This document shows positions 46,173 through 55,197 of a stretch of DNA of 64,000 bases, in pieces. Below the pieces are notes generated by a model. It searched no databases. It was not told where the DNA came from and saw nothing but the letters and a program-made list of their open reading frames with translations. A program made the translations under genes and the position numbers. Each line of letters starts with the position of its first letter. The stretch's first letter is position 1. The DNA is from Rhodoferax sp. (GTDB lineage Bacteria > Pseudomonadota > Gammaproteobacteria > Burkholderiales > Burkholderiaceae_C), in the NCBI RefSeq assembly GCF_030646845.1, contig NZ_JAUSLE010000003.1:1-64000 (forward strand), read 5' to 3'.

Positions 46173-46900
46173 GCCTGACCTCGCCGGGCCAGCCGTGTTT
46201 CTTCCAGCATCAGACACAACGCGACCGCCGCCGCAATGGCCACCAGAATATTGAGCTTGAAAGGCAAGGCGAAAGCCGCCACCGCCGCGGCGCCCGCCAC
46301 CCCGGCTGAAACCCAGCGCAGCCGACTCGATGCCAACGCACACAAGACGCCCAGCAGCGCCAGGATGCCGGCAAAACCCAGGCCCCAATGGGTCGGAATG
46401 AAGTTGGCCAGCACCACGCCCAACGCGCTGCAGCCGACCCAGGCGATCCAGTTCACGCCACAGTTGCCTGCCAGATAGGCCTGCTGGGCGCGCTGTTGCA
46501 GCGCATCGCCGTCATGATGGGGGTACCGTTTGGTGAACAGGACATAGCTCAGGTCCGCCGTCAGGTAGCCGGTGACGAGGCGCTGCCACAGGGGCAGATG
46601 CATTACATATGGCCGCATGTGGGCGCTGAACACCACAAAACGCAGGTTGACGCAAAAACCGGTGGCCAAAATCACCCACATGGGCGCGCCCCCGGTCAGC
46701 AATGGGATGGCCGCCAGTTGCGAGCTGCCCGCATACACGATCGTCCCCATCAGCAGCGCCTCCACGGTGCTCATGCCGGACTTCACCATCGCCACGCCGG
46801 TCATCAAGCCCCAGGCGGCGATGCCCGGGGCTGCCGCCAGTGAGTCGAGCGCACCCTGGCGAAACTCGGGATGCCGGTAATTGGCGCGCAGAAAAAACAC
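46169..46900 (-). CDS. azlC: AzlC family branched-chain amino acid exporter subunit
   Basis: This 243-aa membrane protein is the large subunit of the AzlCD exporter. Family features include GIAAWGLMTGVAMVKSGMS, MGTIVYAGSSQLAAIPLL and NLRFVVFSAHMRPY. The start is GTG, sharing one base with the fmt stop (TAGTG), so translation is likely coupled to fmt. A later ATG at residue 33 would cut into the first helix and is less likely. Confidence 0.9.
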   Translation of the reverse strand: MFFLRANYRHPEFRQGALDSLAAAPGIAAWGLMTGVAMVKSGMSTVEALLMGTIVYAGSSQLAAIPLLTGGAPMWVILATGFCVNLRFVVFSAHMRPYVMHLPLWQRLVTGYLTADLSYVLFTKRYPHHDGDALQQRAQQAYLAGNCGVNWIAWVGCSALGVVLANFIPTHWGLGFAGILALLGVLCALASSRLRWVSAGVAGAAAVAAFALPFKLNILVAIAAAVALCLMLEETRLARRGQA

Positions 46901-47871
46901 TAGTCGACGCGTTTCTTAAAGACCATGCCGGGCCGCAGATCAAAACCCCGCAGGAAGTCCGCCACGCCCAGACGTTTTGCCCCGGGGCGCTGCAATTCTG
47001 AAACGATCACTATCGAATTCATAGCTGCCACCGCAATACCTTCGGGGGCTACAGCCAGAATTGATCCAAATTCCGCGCCAGAAGGCGGTGCACCCAATCC
47101 CACGTTCGCCCCCCAAATTTTGAGCGTCTCGCCGCTCAAGGTTGCCGCCGCGCCAGGAAACGGATTGAACGCGCGAACACGCCGCGTGATCCGCTCGGCC
47201 GGTTGGGACCAGTCAATCATGGCCTCGTGCTTTTCAATTTTGTGGGCGTAGGTAACGCCGTCTATGGGTTGCGGCACCGGCTTCGGGCCACCGCGAGCCG
47301 CCAGCTCCAGGGCATCCACGATCAAACGGCCACCCAGGGCCGCCAGCTTGTCGTGCAATGTGGCGGTGGTGTCGGTTGCGGCGATCGGCAGTTTTTCCAC
47401 AAGCAGCATGTCGCCCGTGTCCAGTCCGGCGTCCATTTGCATGATGGTCACGCCGGTCTCGGTGTCACCCGCTTCAATCGCCCGGTGAATGGGTGCGGCA
47501 CCGCGCCAACGGGGCAGCAGTGAGGCGTGAATGTTGAAACAACCCAGGCGGGGTGCATCGAGCACCCACTGCGGCAGGATCAGGCCATAGGCCGCCACCA
47601 CCATCGCATCCGCCTGCGCCGCTTCAATGGCAGCACGCGCGGCTGCGGCATCCTCCGGGTATTTGCCGTCCAGCCTCAGGCTGCGCGGTTGCGCTACCGG
47701 CACGCCCATATCGAGGGCGCATTGTTTGACACTCGATGCCTGCAGCTTCATGCCGCGCCCTGCGGGTCGGTCGGGCTGGGTCAGCACGAGCGCAATCTGA
47801 AAACCAGCGGCTCGCAGACGCTCCAGCGCAACGCGGGCAAACTCGGGCGTGCCAGCGAAGATCAGCCTCAA
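46900..47871 (-). CDS. fmt: Methionyl-tRNA formyltransferase
   Basis: This 323-aa enzyme formylates initiator Met-t[21 protein letters not shown] at the N-terminus, [20 protein letters not shown] (catalytic Asn/His) and [11 protein letters not shown] (catalytic Asp) are diagnostic. The natural N-terminus is reached with a TTG start at 47871, overlapping the def stop as TTGA. The ORF-track start at 47988 lies inside def. A repeat copy encodes about residues 269-287 ([19 protein letters not shown]) in the C-terminal tRNA-contacting domain. Confidence 0.95.
   Translation of the reverse strand: MRLIFAGTPEFARVALERLRAAGFQIALVLTQPDRPAGRGMKLQASSVKQCALDMGVPVAQPRSLRLDGKYPEDAAAARAAIEAAQADAMVVAAYGLILPQWVLDAPRLGCFNIHASLLPRWRGAAPIHRAIEAGDTETGVTIMQMDAGLDTGDMLLVEKLPIAATDTTATLHDKLAALGGRLIVDALELAARGGPKPVPQPIDGVTYAHKIEKHEAMIDWSQPAERITRRVRAFNPFPGAAATLSGETLKIWGANVGLGAPPSGAEFGSILAVAPEGIAVAAMNSIVIVSELQRPGAKRLGVADFLRGFDLRPGMVFKKRVD
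47009..47064 (+). repeat. Dispersed repeat copy H inside fmt
   Basis: The copy reads ACTATCGAATTCATAGCTGC at its head and TCGGGGGCTACAGCCAGAATT at its tail. It is antisense to fmt and is read in the same frame as in purK and sua5 (A-V-A-A-x-x-S-I). Confidence 0.85.
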
Positions 47872-48377
47872 CGCTTTTCCTCGCGCTGCGCCTTGAGCAT
47901 TTTCGTCTTGATGCGATTGCGTTTGAGCGGCGAAAGGTATTCGACGAACACCTTCCCCATCAGGTGGTCCATTTCGTGTTGAATGCACACCGCCAGCAGG
48001 CTGTCGGCCTCGATGACAAGCGATTTGCCCGCACCGTCAAGGGCCGTGACCGTGACGGCGTCAAAACGTTCCACGCCGTCGTAGATGCCAGGCACCGACA
48101 GGCAACCTTCCTCGTTGAGGTGAGTCTCTGTGCTGGTCCAGATGATTTCAGGGTTGATGAGCACCAGCGGCTCATCGCGCTCTTCGGACACGTCAATCAC
48201 AATCAGCCGCTCATGCACATCGACCTGCGTGGCCGCCAGTCCGATGCCTTTGGCGTCGTACATGGTCTCCAGCATGTCCACAATGAGGGCCTGGGTGCGG
48301 GCGTCCACCGCCTGCACCGGTTTGGCCACCGTGTGCAGTTTCGGATCGGGAAAACAAAGAATGGGTAATAAAGCCAT
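47868..48377 (-). CDS. def: Peptide deformylase
   Basis: This 169-aa metalloenzyme removes the N-formyl group from nascent proteins. All three motifs are intact: [16 protein letters not shown] and QHEMDHLMG. It heads the def-fmt-azlC-azlD unit and is coupled to fmt by a 4 bp overlap. It is divergent from the LysM gene, with about 190 bp between the starts. The def-fmt pair is conserved across bacteria. Confidence 0.97.
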   Translation of the reverse strand: MALLPILCFPDPKLHTVAKPVQAVDARTQALIVDMLETMYDAKGIGLAATQVDVHERLIVIDVSEERDEPLVLINPEIIWTSTETHLNEEGCLSVPGIYDGVERFDAVTVTALDGAGKSLVIEADSLLAVCIQHEMDHLMGKVFVEYLSPLKRNRIKTKMLKAQREEKR

Positions 48378-48566
48378 GGATTCTCTTCAAAGATGTCGTT
48401 ATTTTCGCTACTTTTCGCCGGCCCGGCATGGGTCAAGGGCAGAAAACGTTGCCGAATCAAGGGCTTGAGCGCAAAATCGCGCCTAATTTATCAAGATTTT
48501 CAACGGCAAAGCACGGCTGTCGCCGCCCCCCGAACAGCCTCACTGGCATTTTCAACGCACCGAAAT

Positions 48567-49784
48567 ATGACAAAACACATGATGACGAAATCCAGAGTTG
48601 CAATGGCTGCCGTAGCGATGCTGGCTGGCACCTTGGTGGTCCTGCCGGCCTGGGCCCAAAACTTTCCGGTGACGGCGGACCAGAAGGCAACAGCGACTCA
48701 AGTCGCGCAGACGGGCGTGCCCTTGAGCGAATTGGCGGCCAATGCGCCGGATAACTACACCGTCAAACGGGGCGACACCTTGTGGGCAATATCAGGCGTC
48801 TTCCTCAAGCGCCCCTGGCGCTGGCCTGAGTTGTGGGGCATGAATCTGCAGGAAATCAAGAACCCGCACCTTATCTATCCGGGACAAATGTTGTATCTGG
48901 AGAAGAAAGACGGGCGCGCCACACTGCGCGCCAGGCAGTCGTCGGCTGCCGGGGAGCCTACCGACACCGTTCGCTTGTCACCGCGGACCCGTTACGAAAG
49001 CTTGGCCAGCGATGCCCTGCCCACATTGAAAAGCCACCTGATTGAACCCTTTCTGGCTGAACCTGTGATCGTGGACGAGAACGGCCTGAAGTCTGCGCCG
49101 CGCATTGTGGCAGCGCAGGAAGGCCGGGTGTTGCTGACCCGTGGCGACCGCGCCTACGCGCGCGGACATGGCGACGCCGTCCTGCTGGATGACCCAACCC
49201 AGAGACAGAAGCAATACCGGATATTCCGCAACGCAACACCCCTGAAAGACCCTGTTACCGGCGAAGTTCTGGGCTATGAAGCGCAATATGTGGGTCAGGC
49301 CTTGCTGGTTCGCGGTGAATCCACGCAAGAGTCCACCGGCAAGGACGGCAAACCACGCACTGACATTGTTCCAGCCACGATTGACATTGTGGGTGCCAAG
49401 GAAGAGATGCGTGTCGGCGACCGGTTGTTGCCAGAGCCCGAGCGGCAGTTGCTGAGTTACGTACCCCGTGCGCCACAGGGCACAGTGGACGCCCGCATCG
49501 TCTCGGTGTATGGCAGTGCCGTTGCCAACGCCGGGCAAAACCAGGTGGTGGTGATCAATCGCGGCACCCGGGACGGTGTGCAGAGCGGGCACGTCATGGC
49601 CATCATGAAAGACGGCGCGCGCCTGGTAGACAAGACTGACGCGGCCCGGGACGAGTTGAAATTACCAGATGAGCGCAACGGTTTGCTCATGGTGTTCCGA
49701 ACTTTCGAGAAGCTCTCCTATGCGCTGGTTCTGGAGGTCGTAGACAGCGTCAAAGCAGGCGACCGGCTGGTCAATCCACGATAA
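48567..49784 (+). CDS. LysM-domain exported protein
   Basis: This 405-aa protein has a signal peptide (RVAMAAVAMLAGTLVVLPAWA) and one LysM peptidoglycan-binding domain soon after it (YTVKRGDTLWAISGVFLKRPW, NPHLIYPGQMLYL). A long C-terminal region without a family I can name follows, containing RGTRDGVQSGHVMAI. It is commonly found between def/fmt and dprA in Burkholderiales. The ATG at 48567 is chosen because the ORF-track extension runs through the promoter region. ATGs at 48579 and 48582 are alternatives. Its role is probably in the cell envelope. Confidence 0.88.
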   Translation: MTKHMMTKSRVAMAAVAMLAGTLVVLPAWAQNFPVTADQKATATQVAQTGVPLSELAANAPDNYTVKRGDTLWAISGVFLKRPWRWPELWGMNLQEIKNPHLIYPGQMLYLEKKDGRATLRARQSSAAGEPTDTVRLSPRTRYESLASDALPTLKSHLIEPFLAEPVIVDENGLKSAPRIVAAQEGRVLLTRGDRAYARGHGDAVLLDDPTQRQKQYRIFRNATPLKDPVTGEVLGYEAQYVGQALLVRGESTQESTGKDGKPRTDIVPATIDIVGAKEEMRVGDRLLPEPERQLLSYVPRAPQGTVDARIVSVYGSAVANAGQNQVVVINRGTRDGVQSGHVMAIMKDGARLVDKTDAARDELKLPDERNGLLMVFRTFEKLSYALVLEVVDSVKAGDRLVNPR

Positions 49785-49818
49785 GAGCAGTTCACGCGTT
49801 GCCCAGCATCGGCGGCAG

Positions 49819-51036
49819 ATGGAGCTTGAAGAACTCGGCAGCTGGCTGCGACTGACACTCACGCCGGGTGTCGGCAATGAAAGCGCCCGCAAGTTGCTGG
49901 CGGCATTTGGGCTGCCAGACGCCGTGTTCAGGCAGTCGACGGCAGCGTTGCAGCAAGTGGTGACTCTGGCGCAGGCCACCGCCCTGCGCACCGAGCCGCC
50001 TGCCTTGGCGGCGCTGATTGACCTCACTTGGGCGTGGCTGCAGGGATCCGGAGCCGGCCAGGCGCAACGCCACATTGTGGTGTTGGGTGACGCGGACTAC
50101 CCGGCGTCACTTCTGACCATTGAGGACCCGCCGCTGATGCTGTACCTGTTGGGCGCCGGTAGATTCTCACCAGATAGCGCTCAAACTACCGCAGATATAT
50201 CGAACTCAACTGATTATTCAATAGCAAATAGTCTGGCCAACAGCATTGCCGTGGTCGGCAGCCGCAACCCCACCCCGCAAGGCGCCGCCAACGCACGGCA
50301 TTTTTCCAAAGCGATGGGGATGGCTGGCCTGACCGTGGTGTCCGGCCTGGCATTGGGTGTCGATGGCGCTGCGCACGAGGGTGCCCTGGACAGCGTAACA
50401 CCGGGTTCGAAGCGACTGGCCACTGTGGCTGTGGTGGGCACGGGACTTGACCGCGTATACCCCAAAGGTCACCTTGAGCTGGCCCACCGTATTGCCCAAA
50501 ACGGGCTGCTGATCAGCGAGTACCCGCTGGGCACGCCACCTTTGGCGGCCAACTTTCCCAATCGCAACCGAATCATTGCGGGACTGGCCCAGGGCACGCT
50601 GGTCATTGAGGCTGCCTTGAAGTCCGGCTCGCTCATCACTGCACGCCTGACGGCCGAGCAAGGCAAGGACGTTTTTGCCATTCCTGGCTCCATTCACTCC
50701 ACCCAGGCGCGCGGTTGCCACGCGCTCATCAAGCAGGGGGCCAAACTGGTGGAATCCGCGCAGGATGTGCTGGAAGAGATGAACGTCGACACCGGACCGG
50801 CGTTTGCCATTCACTCAGTAACGGGTGGCGAGGACATCGTGAGTGCGGATGGACTGTTTGACACGGAGCACGCTCTGCTGGACGCCCTCGGTTTTGACCC
50901 GGTGGGACTGGACGCTCTGCAGGCCCGCTGTGGCCTGGACACTGCCAATTTGCAGGCGCAGTTGATGGCATTGGAGCTTGACGGACTGGTCGCGCGCTTG
51001 CCCGGCGGCTTGTTTCAGCGCATGGCCGAGGCCTAA
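49819..51036 (+). CDS. dprA: DNA-processing protein DprA
   Basis: This 405-aa protein loads RecA on incoming single-stranded DNA during natural transformation. It has an N-terminal SAM-like region (LTLTPGVGNESARKLLAAFG), the Rossmann-like DprA core (VVGSRNPTPQGAANARHFS, VVSGLALGVDGAAHEGAL, FPNRNRIIAGL) and a C-terminal winged-helix domain (GFDPVGLDALQARCG). A low-complexity Ser/Asn insert at residues of about 118-140, just before VVGSRNP, probably derives from a degenerate dispersed repeat. It starts 34 bp after the LysM gene. Confidence 0.95.
   Translation: MELEELGSWLRLTLTPGVGNESARKLLAAFGLPDAVFRQSTAALQQVVTLAQATALRTEPPALAALIDLTWAWLQGSGAGQAQRHIVVLGDADYPASLLTIEDPPLMLYLLGAGRFSPDSAQTTADISNSTDYSIANSLANSIAVVGSRNPTPQGAANARHFSKAMGMAGLTVVSGLALGVDGAAHEGALDSVTPGSKRLATVAVVGTGLDRVYPKGHLELAHRIAQNGLLISEYPLGTPPLAANFPNRNRIIAGLAQGTLVIEAALKSGSLITARLTAEQGKDVFAIPGSIHSTQARGCHALIKQGAKLVESAQDVLEEMNVDTGPAFAIHSVTGGEDIVSADGLFDTEHALLDALGFDPVGLDALQARCGLDTANLQAQLMALELDGLVARLPGGLFQRMAEA
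50172..50225 (-). repeat. Degenerate copy I of the dispersed repeat inside dprA
   Basis: On the minus strand the head GCTATTGA and overall length (~54 bp) agree with the repeat, but the middle and tail are poorly matched. The encoded D-Y-S-I-A-N falls in the same antisense frame as the purK, fmt and sua5 copies. It is the weakest genic copy. Confidence 0.4.
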
Positions 51037-51125
51037 AGCCAGAATTGGGACGGAATTGACTGCCAAGTCCAACTTGGTGGTCAACTTCATGTTTTGCGAG
51101 TCGCCATTCGCGCTATATTGGAGCC

Positions 51126-51638
51126 ATGTTTGAAGTGCTTGTCTTCGTTTACGAAAATTACTGGCGCGGCGATGCCTGCCCCGAACTGGCTCATCTGGAA
51201 CGCAAGCTGAACGCGGTGGGTTTTGATGCCGACGAAATTCAGGACGCGCTGGCTTGGCTGAACGACCTGAACTTGGCGGCCCGGGGCCTGCAGCAGCCCA
51301 CGCCTGACAATGCAGCAGGCATCAGTTCTTTGCCGCTGTCCGACGTCAAACAGTGGGCTCCATCGTCCAACAGCATGCGCGTGTACTCGGTTGCCGAGCA
51401 GAACCACCTGAGTTCAGAGTGTCTGGGATTTGTCAGTTTTCTCGAAACCGCAGGCGTGTTACCGCCACACATGCGCGAAATCGTGATCGACCGTGCGATG
51501 GCAGCTCCCGGAGACCCGGTACCGCTGGATGATCTCAAGATCATCGTGCTCATGGTCTACTGGAGTCTGGGTGAAGAACCCGATGCACTGGTGCTTGACG
51601 AATTGTGTGACGACAGTTCCAGCCGGCTGGCGCACTGA
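51126..51638 (+). CDS. smg: Smg family protein (DUF494)
   Basis: This 170-aa protein is recognised from MFEVLVFVYENYWRGD and ERKLNAVGFDADEIQDALAWL, typical of Smg, which is usually encoded next to dprA in proteobacteria. Its function is not established. It lies 89 bp after dprA on the same strand and converges on the DUF1631 gene with an 11 bp gap. It has no signal peptide or membrane segment, so it is cytosolic. Confidence 0.92.
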   Translation: MFEVLVFVYENYWRGDACPELAHLERKLNAVGFDADEIQDALAWLNDLNLAARGLQQPTPDNAAGISSLPLSDVKQWAPSSNSMRVYSVAEQNHLSSECLGFVSFLETAGVLPPHMREIVIDRAMAAPGDPVPLDDLKIIVLMVYWSLGEEPDALVLDELCDDSSSRLAH

Positions 51639-51649
51639 CGCTGGGCAGT

Positions 51650-54217
51650 TCAACCCAGCAGACGTTCCGGATTGGCCTCAAGCTTGACGAGTGCGTCGCG
51701 CGTGGCGCGCACCGTGAGCGTTTCCTCCTCCTGCGCCAATAGCAGGCCGGCCTGCAGATAGGCCGCCAGGCGCCCGGCCTGAATCAGGTAGCTGTGCCCA
51801 TCCGACGAAGCAAACAAATTCAGGTGTTTGCGATCACTGCGCCAAACGAATTGCACCTGAACCACCCGTCCGTTGTGGTCCAGCGTGAACCATGAGCCCA
51901 GCTGCAACTCCTGCGCCCACGCCAGCATGGCACCCGTCGGCTTGGAGCCGCCATCGGCCACGACATCGATCGTCGAGGCGTCTATGCCCAACATCATTTC
52001 AATACTCTGGGCATCGAGCGGCAGATCCCCCATGCCGTCATCGTTGACAAAGTCTTCAAGGTTCGCCAAGCGTTCCGCCATCGCCTGGATCTGCTCGGTC
52101 GGGATTGCCTGGGTCTTGGACAAAAAGGCATCCGCCAGAGTGTCGCTGACAGTCTTGATGTGCGCCTCCTGCTCAGACGGCGCCACACCGAGCAGGGTCA
52201 TGCCAGCCCGCAGTCTCTGCAGGAGCTGCGGCAAATCCTGAATCACGCGGGCCCGATCAGCGCGATTGGGCTTGGCGCTGGCGGCCCAGACCAGATCCGT
52301 TGCCGATTTTTTGAGCCCAAGAGTCTCTGGATGCTGCGGGCCTTTACGCACAGCCGCCACGGCCAGCACTTCGGCCCAGACCTTGAAGAGGAACTCGCGA
52401 ACCTCCTCTCGCACCGGAATATCCTTGAGCATGTTGCGCATTTCGATCGTGTACTGGATCGTCAGCGTTTCCTTTTCCTCCACCTGCTGGGCCACACTGA
52501 CCAGTTTTTGTGTCGAGCCTCTGCCGGTCAAAAACTGTGCCAGAAACTTCTGAAACTCGTCGTACACCAGTTGGTACACCCGCTTGCCCGTCTCCGGGTA
52601 CTGCTCGATCACCTGCACCACCCGCTTGATCTCTGTTTCAAGCGCGCTGCCGTTGATGCCGCTGGCATCAAAACCCATCACGCAGGAACCCATGCGGTCG
52701 ATCAACTGGCGCGCCGGGTGATTCAGCGTGCTGAAAAAATCCGGCTCGGCCAGCGCTACGCGCAGCACCGGCATCTGCAGGCGGGCAAACCAGACCCGAA
52801 TGCCGGGCGGGATGCGATCCTCCTGCAAAATGGCCTGAAACATCAGGGCAACGATCTCAATCGTGGCCTTTTCGCTCTTGGTTTCTGCTTTCTCCTTGAG
52901 TTCTGCGGTTCGTTGCCGCAACTCACCCGCCACCCGCGCCACACCGGCCGGGCTGTAATCTTCCATGACAGTGCCGCCGACCGAATACGCACCGACCGGT
53001 CGCGACTGCACCGCCATGGCCGCCGCCAAGGCAGGCGACGGAGGCTGATAGTGCGTTGCTTCAAAATCCGTGCCGCCCGAACCAATCAGCAGACGCTTGA
53101 GTTGTCCCAAGACCCCCTGTGCCCGACTGCGCACCCGGGCAAGCGGTGTGGTCGAAGTCATCAGTCGGGTTTCGTCCGAAGCACTGCCGTAGCCCGAGCT
53201 GTGCCGCCCAGCCGCGTGCTGTCCCTGCATGGGTGCAGCGCCAGAGCCGCTCGGCATGGCGCCTGCCGACCTGGAAGACGGCACGCCCGAAGCGCCGACT
53301 GGCCCTGCCTCGCTCCCGCCCCAGCCCAAGCGTCCCCCGAAAGCCCCCTCCGACCGGGACCCGGGCTGTCCGCCCTGACCTACGGGATCTTGGGCACCTT
53401 GTCCGCCTTGATTCGTCCGCCCTTGTGGACCCTGGCTGCCGCGGTAGCTCCCCTGATCCCCGGCATCAGCGTAATAGCCACCCGGTCCGGAGTCTCGGCC
53501 GGACTGTTTTTCGACCGGCGTCTGTCCTGACGGCGGCACAGCCGGCGGGCGAGCACGTGGCGCGGCCGACGGTACGCGCTTGACGCGATCCTTCAACTCG
53601 ATGGTCGGCAGCACACCCTGCTTGATCAAAAACTCATTGCAGCTGGCGTAGGCTTGTTTGAAACGCTCGGTCAATAGCTTATGGGCGACATCATTCACCA
53701 ATGGCCAGGAGTCGCGGGGCATGCCAGCGTTGGCCCACTGCTCGATCATTGATAGAACCGACACTTCAGGCCGAAGAATATCGTGGCCCTCCAGGTCTTC
53801 CAGTCCCTCAAGAAACTTAATGCGCACCCGCAGATCATTCAACTCGGCGCTGACTTTTTCCATCACGCCAAGTACCAGCCGCGACGCCAATATCTTGTTT
53901 TCAACCACCTCTGTGCCGACGAGTTCAAGACCGCCTTCCAGACTGTTCTTGGGAGCAGTCACAGCGGGCTTCAGCGCGGCCTGCCAGTCTTTCAAGGTAC
54001 CGTCGACCCAAGCCGCCCGATTCCGCTGATAGAAAGTCCACGCATCTCGCCGACTCTGCATTTCGCGTGAAGACGCGGCCTCGTTCATCAGGGTCGTCAG
54101 CCGCTCCTGCACCGCCGTACCCAACTCCACCATGGCACGCGAGGCATCCGCTACAAACCGCTTACGCGTCTCCTGGGCGAGCTGGACTCGTTGCGCAAAA
54201 GAGGGTTGGGTCGCCAT
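51650..54217 (-). CDS. DUF1631 family protein with a Gly/Pro/Gln-rich insert
   Basis: This 855-aa cytosolic protein matches DUF1631 as I remember that family, through its length, its helical N-terminus (FVADASRAMVELGTAVQERL) and the central block RQLIDRMGSCVMGFD. Residues of about 215-345 form a disordered insert rich in Gly, Gln, Pro and Ser (GSQGPQGRTNQGGQGAQD). The C-terminal ~100 residues (WFTLDHNGRVVQVQFVW, LFASSDGHSYLIQ) resemble a small beta-barrel such as PilZ, but I see no clear PilZ c-di-GMP motif (RxxxR). The role is unknown. The upstream gene on this strand is secF. Confidence 0.7.
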   Translation of the reverse strand: MATQPSFAQRVQLAQETRKRFVADASRAMVELGTAVQERLTTLMNEAASSREMQSRRDAWTFYQRNRAAWVDGTLKDWQAALKPAVTAPKNSLEGGLELVGTEVVENKILASRLVLGVMEKVSAELNDLRVRIKFLEGLEDLEGHDILRPEVSVLSMIEQWANAGMPRDSWPLVNDVAHKLLTERFKQAYASCNEFLIKQGVLPTIELKDRVKRVPSAAPRARPPAVPPSGQTPVEKQSGRDSGPGGYYADAGDQGSYRGSQGPQGRTNQGGQGAQDPVGQGGQPGSRSEGAFGGRLGWGGSEAGPVGASGVPSSRSAGAMPSGSGAAPMQGQHAAGRHSSGYGSASDETRLMTSTTPLARVRSRAQGVLGQLKRLLIGSGGTDFEATHYQPPSPALAAAMAVQSRPVGAYSVGGTVMEDYSPAGVARVAGELRQRTAELKEKAETKSEKATIEIVALMFQAILQEDRIPPGIRVWFARLQMPVLRVALAEPDFFSTLNHPARQLIDRMGSCVMGFDASGINGSALETEIKRVVQVIEQYPETGKRVYQLVYDEFQKFLAQFLTGRGSTQKLVSVAQQVEEKETLTIQYTIEMRNMLKDIPVREEVREFLFKVWAEVLAVAAVRKGPQHPETLGLKKSATDLVWAASAKPNRADRARVIQDLPQLLQRLRAGMTLLGVAPSEQEAHIKTVSDTLADAFLSKTQAIPTEQIQAMAERLANLEDFVNDDGMGDLPLDAQSIEMMLGIDASTIDVVADGGSKPTGAMLAWAQELQLGSWFTLDHNGRVVQVQFVWRSDRKHLNLFASSDGHSYLIQAGRLAAYLQAGLLLAQEEETLTVRATRDALVKLEANPERLLG

Positions 54218-54231
54218 ATTTCAAATTCGTC

Positions 54232-55185
54232 TCAGACTGTCGCACCCGCATTGGGGTCATTCGGGTCTTCGTCTTTCTTGGCACCGCCCTTGACCAAATC
54301 TTCGCGCTGAATGCCAAGCCACATGGCAATGGCGGCGGCCACAAACACGGAAGAATAGATGCCGAACAGAATCCCAATGGTAAGCGCCAGTGCAAAGTAG
54401 TGCAGCGTGGCACCTCCGAAAAACAGCATGGACAGCACCATGAGCTGGGTCGAACCATGCGTGATGATGGTGCGGCTAATGGTCGAGGTAATGGCACTGT
54501 CAATGATTTCCTGGCTGTTCATCTTGCGATAGCGCCGGAAATTCTCACGGATACGGTCAAAGATCACGACCGACTCATTGACCGAGTAGCCCAGTACTGC
54601 CAGCACGGCAGCCAGCACCGGCAGGGAAAACTCCCACTGGAAGAAAGCAAAAAACCCGAGAATGATGATGACGTCGTGCAAATTGGCAATGATGGCCGCC
54701 ACGGCGAATTTCCATTCAAACCGGATGGCCAGATAGATCATGATGCCGGCGATCACGAAGGCCAGCGCCTTGAGGCCGTCGGTTGCCAGCTCGTCGCCCA
54801 CCTGCGGTCCCACGAACTCGCTGCGACGCATGGTGGCAGTCGGATCTGCCGCCTTGAGCGCTGCCATCACGCGGTCACTCTGCTGGGCAGAACTCACGCC
54901 TTTTTGCACTGGCATGCGAATCAGCACGTCGCGGGCAGTGCCAAAATTTTGCACTTGCACGTCGGTCAGACCCAGCGTCGCCACCGTGCCTCGTACTGAA
55001 TTCAGATCAGCCGGTTGCGAATAGCTAACCTCCATCAAGGTACCGCCCGTGAACTCCACCGACAAATGCAAACCGCGCGTGAACAGGAAAAACACGGCCG
55101 CTACAAAAGTGATCAGCGACACGAGATTGAGAACGAGCGCATGCCGCATGAACGGAATGTCGCGTTTTATTCTGAAAAATTCCAT
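54232..55185 (-). CDS. secF: Protein translocase subunit SecF
   Basis: This 317-aa inner-membrane subunit of the SecDF-YajC complex uses proton motive force to help pull secreted proteins through SecYEG. It has six predicted helices, with the first followed by a periplasmic P1-like loop (VEFTGGTLMEVSYSQP). The conserved C-terminal block includes GYSVNESVVIFDRIRENFR and SRTIITHGSTQLMVLSMLFFGG. GGGGAGG precedes the ATG, and the start lies 12 bp after the secD stop. Confidence 0.96.
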   Translation of the reverse strand: MEFFRIKRDIPFMRHALVLNLVSLITFVAAVFFLFTRGLHLSVEFTGGTLMEVSYSQPADLNSVRGTVATLGLTDVQVQNFGTARDVLIRMPVQKGVSSAQQSDRVMAALKAADPTATMRRSEFVGPQVGDELATDGLKALAFVIAGIMIYLAIRFEWKFAVAAIIANLHDVIIILGFFAFFQWEFSLPVLAAVLAVLGYSVNESVVIFDRIRENFRRYRKMNSQEIIDSAITSTISRTIITHGSTQLMVLSMLFFGGATLHYFALALTIGILFGIYSSVFVAAAIAMWLGIQREDLVKGGAKKDEDPNDPNAGATV

Positions 55186-55197
55186 GACTACCTCCCC

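Noticed and set aside
52160-53530. 456-aa plus-strand ORF antisense to DUF1631
   Set aside because: It is a shadow of the coding strand, rich in His, Arg and Leu with no domain.
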